This document shows positions 56,456 to 64,000 of a stretch of 64,000 bases of DNA, in pieces. Numbering within the stretch: position 1 is the stretch's first letter; each line of letters opens with the position of its first letter. A program made the position numbers and the translations under genes. Under the pieces are notes generated by a model, which had not been told where the DNA came from, ran no database searches, and saw nothing but the letters and a program-made list of their open reading frames with translations. This DNA is from Thelonectria olida (Eukaryota; Ascomycota; Sordariomycetes; Hypocreales; Nectriaceae): assembly GCA_020736575.1 (NCBI GenBank), contig JAGPYM010000022.1, positions 434,001 through 498,000 on the forward strand, given 5' to 3'.

Positions 56456-57841
56456 TCGAGTCTCACACAAGTCAGCTATACCTCTGAAAAGTCGGAAGCA
56501 ACTAGTATCGATCTCGAAGCGGCGCTTCCTGAAAAGAGGCAAAGTAAACGTATGCGGGGTCTCTGGCATCGCATCCTCATTGTGTATCGCCGCTTGTTCA
56601 CTCTGGTTGGTATCTTCAATATCGCAGCTGCTCTCGCAGTCATTCTCTCTGGTATCCAAAGTGAATGGCTGGGTACAGTTACAGCTTTCAACCTCGCCCT
56701 TGCCGTTCTTATTCGACAGGACTTCGTCATCAATGCCCTATACACGATAACGTGTAGCGTGCCAAAATCTTGGCCATTCGCCATCCGATCTCGGTGTGCT
56801 AAGATTTATCACCTCGGTGGCATTCACTCTGGCGCAGCAATCAGCGCCGGCGCCCTGCTCCTCGCTTCTAATTTCGTCGATATTGTGTGCATGACCTCAA
56901 CATGCTCGAACTGGGGCCATCAGTCGCTGGCCACAAGGATTATATCTTGGATGCTGTCGGTTCTCTTCTTCGTCATGTTCGTGATGGCGTATCCATCAAT
57001 CCGAAAGGCCCATCATGATATGTTCGAGAAAACACATCGCTTCGTCGGTTGGACGATGCTTGGACTCTTTTGGGCTCAAGTGGTACTCACCTGCAACGAC
57101 GTCAAGGACGCAAGCACATCGTTGGGCAGCGCTTGCGTACGATCGGCCTCATTCTGGCTCCTTGCCATTGCCACCGCCAACATATCCCTGTCCTGGGCTT
57201 TCCTTCGAAAGGTGCCTGTTCAAGCAGAAGTCCTTTCTGACCATGCTGTCAGACTTCATTTTGACTACACGGCTCCAGTCAATGGATCATTCACTCGCTT
57301 GTCCAAGCGTCCTCTGCTCGAGTGGCATTCCTTTGCCACCATCCCAGTTCCGGAGCCTGCAAATAGTCACCCCAAGGGCTTCTCGATTCTCGTTTCGAAT
57401 GCAGGTGACTGGACAAAGGCAACGATAAAAGAGAAACCGACTCATATTTGGACCCGCGGAGTTCCCACTTGTGGCGTTATGCGTATCGCTACTCTCTTCA
57501 ACCGCATCGTTCTGATTGCAACTGGATCTGGCATCGGACCCGTGTTGGGCCACATTCAAAGTCCTACTTGCCCAACACAACTGATTTGGTCAACATCTCG
57601 ACCAGAACAAACGTTTGGAGAGGATCTGTGCAACGTTATCAAGGCCCAGATCCCTGACGCAGTTATCCATGACATCAAGATATTTGGCCGCCCAGATCTA
57701 GTCAAGATGGGGTACAACCTTGTGAAAAGTTTCAAGGCGGAGGCTGTGATTATCATTGCAAACGAGAAGATTACCAAGAAGGTTGTTTATGGTCTCGAGA
57801 CTCGGGGTGTTCCTGCATATGGTGCGATTTGGGACAGTTGA
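56456..57841 (+). CDS. TmpA-like integral membrane oxidoreductase
   Basis: This 462-codon part resembles the fungal TmpA family, transmembrane flavoproteins related to ferric reductases (A. nidulans TmpA affects conidiation signalling). Several membrane helices run from RRLFTLVGIFNIAAALAVIL to about residue 230, with the HRFVGWTMLGLFWAQ segment. The C-terminal half is an FAD/NAD-binding domain with RIVLIATGSGIGPVLGH and the family ending VPAYGAIWDS. The first possible internal ATG is at 56552 (MRGLWHRIL), which would give 430 residues. The natural start seems to have been lost, since DLEAALPEKRQSK just before it also looks TmpA-like. The frame is open upstream into NB-ARC sequence, so a chimeric product is possible. 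Confidence 0.7.
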   Translation, partial: SSLTQVSYTSEKSEATSIDLEAALPEKRQSKRMRGLWHRILIVYRRLFTLVGIFNIAAALAVILSGIQSEWLGTVTAFNLALAVLIRQDFVINALYTITCSVPKSWPFAIRSRCAKIYHLGGIHSGAAISAGALLLASNFVDIVCMTSTCSNWGHQSLATRIISWMLSVLFFVMFVMAYPSIRKAHHDMFEKTHRFVGWTMLGLFWAQVVLTCNDVKDASTSLGSACVRSASFWLLAIATANISLSWAFLRKVPVQAEVLSDHAVRLHFDYTAPVNGSFTRLSKRPLLEWHSFATIPVPEPANSHPKGFSILVSNAGDWTKATIKEKPTHIWTRGVPTCGVMRIATLFNRIVLIATGSGIGPVLGHIQSPTCPTQLIWSTSRPEQTFGEDLCNVIKAQIPDAVIHDIKIFGRPDLVKMGYNLVKSFKAEAVIIIANEKITKKVVYGLETRGVPAYGAIWDS

Positions 57842-57905
57842 GGCGGAAATCCCTAAGACTTGCGAGAATCCTTTAGGAGATCTCGGGTTGTAGATCTAAT
57901 GTTCA

Positions 57906-58184
57906 ATGAGGCCTAATCGCAAGGCCGATGGTGGCTATAACCAAAGCGCATCACAGAATCGCGAAGTCGAGGGTCATGATGCACCAAACATGAACGAGCC
58001 CAGTCGCAGTACTAATCCTCGTCCTGCTCCTGCTCCTGCTCCTCCTGCTCCTGCTCCTCCTGCTCCTGCTCCTCCTGCTCCTGCTCCTCCTGCCTCCGAC
58101 TCCTCCAACAAATGGCAGGAGCACCTCGTCAAGGGGCACTTTAGTCAACTTCTAGAGCCATCAAACAAGGATACAAGATTTTAA
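57906..58184 (+). CDS. Small Pro/Ala-rich hypothetical protein
   Basis: A 92-codon ORF with a 15-bp tandem repeat (about 58022-58093) giving PAPAPPAPAPPAPA and a polar C-terminus NKWQEHLVKGHFSQLL. The start is near the TmpA-like stop, at 65 bp. No domain is recognised; it may be a chance ORF over the repeat. Confidence 0.3.
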   Translation: MRPNRKADGGYNQSASQNREVEGHDAPNMNEPSRSTNPRPAPAPAPPAPAPPAPAPPAPAPPASDSSNKWQEHLVKGHFSQLLEPSNKDTRF

Positions 58185-59692
58185 TAATCAGGATATTGTA
58201 AGGCTCCAATATGATATATTTAGCGAAGATAACGGCCACGACCAGCCCGCCTGATCTGGGAATCCATACTCCCGCTAATCTGGCCCAATTGGTGGTTCAC
58301 CCGCTTTAGGATGGTGGCACAAACGCCATCCCCGCCGCGAGCCTCGTAACGAATTGGCGCCCTACGGGACTTACTCCGTACGCCAACATGGACCCCCCAC
58401 CGACCCCGTCGCCGCACCCCGAGAGGATCTCCGTGTCTTCATCCGACTGCAAGCCGGAGCCCCGACATCATGAGCCATGCGATTTGGGCCCACATTTTCG
58501 GGAAGCTCTGAGTTCACCTGCGCCGGATCCAGCAGACGGTTTGAGTCAATTCCGAACTTCCAGACTAAGCCTCTGCTCGTATCCTTCCTGGAGCCGACCA
58601 TGAGATAATGCATCTCAGTTAATTGACTACTACGTGTTTGTTATTCGGGATAGGATTGGTAAGTCGCCTTAGGTTTGCCAGCGAGCCTTGCTAACAAAAG
58701 AATGGGATGGGCGGTCACAAAGGCTTGCTGGCAAATCAGAGGCTGCTAGCAACCCTCCTCCTTAAACCCCAACCCCGCACCTTCCTGGCCAGTGATCCTG
58801 GGACCTGGTCAGTTGTTACGGAGAAGGCTTTGCTCCTCGTTTTTGAGACTCGCGGGTAGTTGCTTCACAGCAGCTTTTTTGTGTCGGCTCCTGTCGAACT
58901 GGTGGTCCCTTCGGATTGTCAGTTGCCGAGGTAGGATTCCCCTTTGCCCCTTTAAAACTCGTTCAGGGGGTTGCACGTCATGCCCGGCCCTTGATTGGCC
59001 AGTTGCCGTGGAGTCGAAGGAGTCAAGACCGGGCCGTCGGGCGCTGAATAATTCAACGTCCCCCAACGTTTCTTCTTGGCATTTCCGTTATGGCAGCGCT
59101 AAGTCAGGTCCAGTCGTGTGGCAAACCCAAACTATTGGTTATTTAACCTAATCAAGCTTCTGGGGGATGTGTGGTGGTCACTAGGTTACCCGTAGCTCAG
59201 CTAGTTACCGGTGTGGCGTTTGTATTGAATGATTCTCTTTGATGCCGAACCAATATCATCTGACCAGCACAATGCAGACTCTAGCCCGTGGCGGAAAATG
59301 TGAACTGACTTATTCTCTCGGCCAATAGGAACGAGCATAATTATGCTGATGCGGAGAAATCTAGACGTCCCATTTGTTGAACACTTGTTCTTTGTCGTTG
59401 TATCACGAATGGGATCAGCGCCTAGCAAGAGATGGCTACTATTAATTTAACAAATTATATTAAATACGGAGTCAATTGCCGATATTTGAATAGTGAATCG
59501 GATGGCGGTGAGATCACAGTGACGGGGATGTGGCTTTTCTTTGTATTAATCCGCAGCTAACTTCCCAACCAGGTTGATATGAACTTGCTTCTATGACTGA
59601 GGGGTTGCAAGTGCATCTATTTGCCTCGGTACTTGAACTCTACTGTCTTCATATTTGGACTACTACCGCTGTCTCTAGTTACTCCCTGTATC
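58185..59692. other. Intergenic, no gene recognised
   Basis: 1.5 kb of short ORFs and the promoter of the secreted-protein gene at 59693. Confidence 0.5.
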
Positions 59693-60976
59693 ATGTTCTA
59701 CAAACCTTTTGCCTTGGTAGGGCTCCTCCTCCCGAGCCTTGGCCTCGCGGATACCTTCGACACCTGCTTGACTTCGGAGGTCAACACATGCAGCTGCCCG
59801 ACCACTCCGGTCAAGAGATTCCAGCCTCGAGACTTCGTCTTCCCCGAGCATCTTTTCCCTCGCACGGCCGATTCCTGCTCCGACGATACACCTCCTTGCT
59901 GCGTCGAGAAGGGCCCTGGACCGCTGCAGGTCTCGCCTTCTACCAGCAAGACGAACCTTCAATGCGGCTCCAAGTTTGGTGACGATCAGCTAGACGTCAC
60001 AGACGGCGTCGCTTACACGATCGAGGACTGTCCTGCGTCGGGGCCATACTCTGGGAAGAAGTGTCTGCACGTTGCTATCACTACTGCCGCCGGCACTACT
60101 ATTTCGGATATCCATCTCCAAGTCGACGACGACCCCATCACGCTGAACACCAAGCTTGGCAAATGGCCCTTCAAAAGTTACTGCACACTTAGCCCTACTG
60201 AGTGTTGGGTGCCTGTTGATGCCATTATCGCCACGTTTGAGAACCCGTCTGTGTCCTCGCTGTGCGACACGACCGTCTACGTTGCCGTTGGCATCAGCAT
60301 TTCTAGCAAGCGCTGTGCCTCTGGTGAAACCTGCTTCAACCAAGGCACTACCATTGGCTCTGGTAACTGGTTCATGTACTTTACACTGGACCTCGAGTGC
60401 CCTGAGATTTGCCTGCGCAAGTGCTGCTGTCCCGCCCTCCCACCACCTCCCCCGGCGACCAAGTCCTGTTCCATTGGCACTGCCTTTGGCTATGGCGAGG
60501 GATTCAAGAACCTGAATGGAAACCCCGTTGGCCCTGCTTTGGGTGGTAGCGGCTGCAACCGCTGGGGCTGGTATTTTACTCCCAGCAAGGCTACGTTGAC
60601 CGGAGGCATCAGTGGTTCATTGATTGTCGGCGCCGGCCAGAACGACATCTCTAAGGGCACCAACGCAGGAACCTGGTCAGCCAGCCTATCCGGGTCTCAT
60701 GTAAACGTCCAATACAACCTGTATGATGATGATACCAACGGACACTTTGATCTTGCCGAGGTACATGTGTATGCTTCGTGCTCGGCGCCGACCAAGTGCG
60801 CGCCCGGTCAGTACACGTATGTGTTCCCTTCGGGCACTCTGACGGGAAGCTCGGATGCCACGTACAGCACCTCCATCCATGTTGATGGTACCTGTTCATC
60901 GTACTATCTCATCTTCCATGCCAAGGTCAATGAGGTATTCCCAGAGAGTGCCACTTGTCCCGAGGAGGCGATGTAA
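59693..60976 (+). CDS. Secreted Cys-rich protein of unknown family
   Basis: A single exon of 427 codons from MFYKPFALVGLLLPSLGLA, a clean signal peptide, with a Kex2-like VKR site shortly after. More than 30 Cys are spread over two halves separated by a Pro-rich hinge (LPPPPPATK). The N-half has CSDDTPPCCVEKG and CLHVAITTAAG; the C-half (GTAFGYGEGFKNL, then GGISGSLIVGAGQNDISKGT) is Gly-rich and beta-like. No membrane anchor or catalytic motif is seen. The in-frame start at 59621 would bury the signal peptide, so 59693 is chosen. Probably a cell-surface or effector-like protein (inferred). Confidence 0.75.
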   Translation: MFYKPFALVGLLLPSLGLADTFDTCLTSEVNTCSCPTTPVKRFQPRDFVFPEHLFPRTADSCSDDTPPCCVEKGPGPLQVSPSTSKTNLQCGSKFGDDQLDVTDGVAYTIEDCPASGPYSGKKCLHVAITTAAGTTISDIHLQVDDDPITLNTKLGKWPFKSYCTLSPTECWVPVDAIIATFENPSVSSLCDTTVYVAVGISISSKRCASGETCFNQGTTIGSGNWFMYFTLDLECPEICLRKCCCPALPPPPPATKSCSIGTAFGYGEGFKNLNGNPVGPALGGSGCNRWGWYFTPSKATLTGGISGSLIVGAGQNDISKGTNAGTWSASLSGSHVNVQYNLYDDDTNGHFDLAEVHVYASCSAPTKCAPGQYTYVFPSGTLTGSSDATYSTSIHVDGTCSSYYLIFHAKVNEVFPESATCPEEAM

Positions 60977-61275
60977 GCGAATTGGGATGAGACATGAGCT
61001 GTTTGCAGCACTTGCGGTATATAAGTTCGTTTCTGGTTCATCTCTGCATAATGTGATTACGCATCGCAAAGGACCCCATTCAGGCAGAATGAGCATGAGT
61101 TAAGGCCAAAGACACCGTCTTTTTGCAGATATGAAGAGGTGTTGTGTAGTAGGATAATATATAATAGCCTCCTAGATATTAACTCTTCGCTTTCAATTGT
61201 TTCACATCTGATAGTGACCCGCACAAGTAGAGTTCAAAGACTGCATGGTTTGGGATCAATGGTAAATTGCCGAAG

Positions 61276-62642
61276 TCAGAGATGTGCCTTCCTCCAAACT
61301 CTGCAAAGACTCCACATCGAGCTGAAAGCCGTTCTCCTTGACGACGATTTGGTTCGCTGCAAGCTGTTCGGCTGTCTCATCAATCTTTGAAGTTGAGTTT
61401 CCCCGGCCACATCCGGCAATAGCAACTGCTCCTTTACCAGCTGGTCATGGAACTGGTCAGGATGGGTCTTTCCAGAATCCATCATCAGTTCAACTTGGTC
61501 GCTCAGGAATCTCAACCTAGCCATTTTATCGGGATTTCCTAAGATTCTCTCGATGAACTCATGCACCACTTTGGTGGTCGACTTGGAGAGGCTCCTAGTA
61601 AGAGTTAATTCATGATGAACGAATACCCTGACTCGCTATAACAATCTTACCATTCATTCATGAGTAAAATGCCGCAGCCAAGCTTTTGAACAATCAAAGA
61701 CCATCTCTTCCCCCGTGTCAACATATTTTTGATCCGACACCGCTGCATTTGCAGAGATCCCACTCCTTTGCCAAGAAGCTCATTCGTCACGGTTTCTGAG
61801 GCTGTCTGACGTGGGAGTCCTGTTTTTGATCTCTCCCTCACCCTTGATTGATGTTCTCTGGAGAATACAATAGCGGTCGTGATGTAATTCAGTGACGCCT
61901 TTTGGCGATCCGCATCCGCTCTCGTGATACAATCTATCAGCTCTGAGTCTGATTTAGACCATCGTGGGCCAGCCTCGCCATCCCACAAGATAAAAGAATC
62001 AAAAATCGCTGGGTTGGTTCCTGTTGAGTTGTAGTCAAATGCGAAATGTTCCACCAGGTCGCGTGCCATTTGAATGAACTCGTCAACTGACATCCTATCA
62101 AGCCCCAACTTGAACCCGACTTCATCAGGGACGACCTTGGCAGTAGGTGAGCTTGGACTTTTGTCGATGGACACCTCGGCTTTTGCGTTGATTGCAAGCT
62201 TGGTTTCGGAGACAGTATCCGGCTTGGTGACATTATCGGGTTCAGAGACAGCTGCGAAGTCAACCTGCCTGGCTGGCACAGAGGAGATGACCTTGGACTT
62301 AGAGACCGTATCTCGTTGCCCATTTTCCACAGAGTTAATGGCAACCCCAAGGCCTTTCGGACGCTGAAGATCAGAAACAGCTGCAAACTTGGAGCCCGCA
62401 TAGGATGTGGCGACAATGTCAGCCTTGGAGACTGTGTCGGCCTCCTCGGGGGTACAGTGGGCATTAGGTGAGGTCCGAAGACTGAAATCCGATGCAACAT
62501 CGGTCTCAGCTTCAACATCCTGGGGATTAGAGCCAGTCTCGAAGTCAACTTGGAACATGGACGTTGGTACAGACTCAGGAACGAGCTCCGAAGTTTCAGA
62601 GCTCAAATCGTGGACCAGTGGAGGCGATGAAAGCCTGGGCAA
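61276..62642 (-). CDS. Unknown fungal protein, 5' end unresolved
   Basis: Exons 62642-61651 and 61594-61276 join in phase over a 56-bp GT-AG intron. The open frame has no ATG at its 5' end. CTGTTTGCCCAG just inside it (about 62635) looks like a splice acceptor, so an upstream first exon probably exists; otherwise the start is MFQVDFETG. The N-half has degenerate Val-Ser-Lys/Glu repeats (DTVSKADIV, DTVSKSKVI, DTVSETKLA) and is likely disordered; the C-half is helical (SVDEFIQMARDLVEHFAFDY, VVHEFIERILGNPDKMARL). No known domain, signal peptide or membrane helix. Confidence 0.6.
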
Positions 62643-62994
62643 ACAGATGCGCCACCCAAGAATGGCTCCAAATAGGGTTTAGGGGAAGCATGCATTCAGA
62701 AGGAAGTTTAAATCTAGGCCTTGGTTCCGCCGGTAGAAATCATCGCAAGGCCTTTGAGTTCATAATGACGATACCAGAAGTCAAACTCACGTGGCTGTCC
62801 CTCGTTCGATCCGGCGCCGGTGCCGGGCCCTCTAAAGTATCAGAAGATCTTGCCTGTCGATCGTCTACTTATACCGGACACGCACGTTGCAAAACATGTC
62901 GTTCAGATCAATCAGGTTGATGCAATTCTAATCCTACTAAACAACAATACGAATTCCCACCACCAAATCAACAACACGCCTTTTTTGATTTAAA
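62643..62994. other. Divergent promoter region
   Basis: 350 bp between the unknown gene (minus) and the MARVEL-type gene (plus). Confidence 0.5.
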
Positions 62995-63555
62995 ATGGCG
63001 GGCTCTGGTGCTGCCCACAAGATTGTCTCTGTGATCCTGCGATTCTTGGAGCTATCCTGCGCCGTAATCGTCCTCGGTCTTCTCTCTCGGCTCGCTTATA
63101 ATCTAAGTATTGCTGGTGTGAACATGGACGGACGCCTTGTGTATACCTGGTTGTCGCGGGCATCGGCATTGCCTATTCAATTTGCTTTTGTCCCCCATTC
63201 GATGCTCTTTTCACCGGCTTTCCCTTCGACATCATACTGTTCATCATGTGGTTGGTGGCATTTTGTCTCCTTGAAACGGTAACAAGCTCCGATTCTCTCC
63301 ACGGGATAGATACTGACGCGAGTGACTTGGGAATAGAAAACGAAGAGCCACACTTGTTCAGCTGCCTGGTACTATGATTATTGGGGTTACTATTGGGGTC
63401 ATTACTGGACTGTTGGACCGGTTGGCCGAGTCGACATTAACCAAGCAGGATGTGCCCAGTGGCGAACCGTTCTCGCGTTTTCGTTCATAGCTTGGTTTCT
63501 TCACCTTGCTTCCACTATTTTTAGGTCAGATGAAGCTGACTCATCACAGATATGA
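62995..63555 (+). CDS. MARVEL-type integral membrane protein, one-base frameshift
   Basis: Exons 62995-63278 and 63337-63555 with a 58-bp intron encode about 167 residues and four membrane helices: FLELSCAVIVLGLLSRLAY, then VVAGIGIAYSICF, FDIILFIMWLVAFCLLET, and VLAFSFIAWFLHLASTIF. The loop with SHTCSAAWYYDYWGYYW and the overall layout are typical of fungal MARVEL-domain proteins. After DGRLVYT the frame shifts at the CC in TATACCTGG (63146-63147); one more C would restore it, and exon 1 is one base short of correct phase. The remainder is well preserved, so an error in the sequence is plausible. Probably plasma-membrane microdomain or vesicle related. Confidence 0.8.
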
Positions 63556-63625
63556 GACTAATTATCACAGTGGGAAATAGGTCTCAATTCATTTCCTTCT
63601 GCTTCATCTCCAACACGTCGATAAC

Positions 63626-64000
63626 ATGACGCGGACTATTCGATCGCACAACAAGTCTAGGAAAGGATGCCTCCATTGTAAAATCAGACGCATCAAGGTA
63701 CGTATTCCAGTCGATCAGCGACTGCGAAAGGGGCCGTACTGAGAAACACGACAGTGTGACGAGGTCAAACCCAGGTGCTCCGCTTGCACTCGACGCAGCG
63801 ATGAATGCATCTACGTATCACCACCAATGAATCGGAGATTCAACTCCTTGACAGCCTCATCCACTAAGACTGCCCCTGTCGAGAGCAGGGACCTTGCGAC
63901 TGCCATCTCCTATGAGCTCCCTCGGGTTGTCGGCTCCACTGGCAAGGATTTATTGCCTCTTCGTCTCATGCACCACTACGACACGGCTACAGTCAACTCT
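63626..64000 (+). CDS. Zn2Cys6 transcription factor, N-terminal part (cut by window edge)
   Basis: Exon 1 (63626-63697) and exon 2 (63755 to the edge) with a 57-bp intron give 106 codons with no stop. The binuclear zinc cluster spans the intron: CLHCKIRRIK, then CDEVKPRCSACTRRSDEC, with all six Cys in standard Gal4-type spacing and the basic KIRRIK loop. The intron position inside the cluster is common in this family. The regulatory domain lies outside the window, so target genes cannot be guessed. Confidence 0.9.

Noticed and set aside
59185..59225. GTAGCTCAGCTAGTTA resembling a tRNA D-arm
   Set aside because: No acceptor stem, anticodon arm or T-arm (GTTCGA) follows; chance similarity.
1..64000. 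CRISPR arrays, operons or prokaryotic elements
   Set aside because: The tandem arrays have no spacers; spliceosomal introns and gene content are fungal.

Overview
The window comes from a filamentous ascomycete (Pezizomycotina; gene content points to a Sordariomycete, inferred). The evidence is short 45-75 bp spliceosomal introns with CTAAC-type branch sites, a myosin-like class VII chitin synthase, an Opy2-like HOG-pathway anchor, a rhodopsin-domain (Pth11-type) receptor, Zn2Cys6 and bZIP regulators, HET/NLR-type genes, and an AT-rich tract with the look of repeat-induced point mutation (RIP).

Layout. 1-2.2 kb: a Tad1-like LINE on the minus strand (gag intact, ORF2 running off the edge) with a 9-bp minisatellite upstream of gag. 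2.4-7.2 kb: broken genes, namely an SPX-domain gene with a RIP-type stop, and fragments of HET, ankyrin, medium-chain dehydrogenase and SesA/sigma NLR genes, plus a hairpin and a 14-bp minisatellite. 8.6-10.6 kb: a secreted protein gene and arm A of a 1,817-bp inverted duplication. 13.9-29.2 kb: mostly ordinary genes (bZIP regulator, Opy2-like anchor, two small Cys-rich proteins, APC permease, rhodopsin-domain receptor, disordered protein). 29.5-33 kb: AT-rich RIP-like tract holding a solo LTR with perfect target-site duplication, a pogo/Fot1-type transposase and a tyrosine-recombinase exon. 35.7-37.2 kb: TehA/Mae1-type dicarboxylate transporter. 37.4-40.4 kb: recombinase remains and a cPLA2-like fragment. 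40.7-44.4 kb: a kinase-ankyrin gene divergent from a CHAT-domain gene. 44.1-45.9 kb: arm B of the inverted duplication, ending in a Tc1/mariner fragment. 46.8-52.3 kb: class VII chitin synthase. 53.4-55.1 kb: repeats. 55.6-57.8 kb: NB-ARC NLR remains fused in frame to a TmpA-like membrane oxidoreductase. 59.7-64 kb: a secreted protein, an unknown intracellular protein, a MARVEL-type membrane protein and a Zn2Cys6 regulator cut by the window edge.

Two themes stand out. First, arms A and B look like the footprint of a 33.5-kb inversion made by staggered breaks: each arm keeps intact exactly the gene that the other arm has broken. Second, the window is a parts bin of fungal allorecognition/NLR modules (HET, SesA with sigma-like amyloid motif, NB-ARC, WD40, ankyrin, CHAT, cPLA2, kinase-ankyrin), nearly all truncated.

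Three conserved genes (dicarboxylate transporter, chitin synthase, MARVEL protein) each lack exactly one base in a C/G run, which suggests base-calling error as much as decay. Gene models with introns were assembled by hand from splice consensus, phase arithmetic and family resemblance; family names rest on recognised motifs, not on searches.
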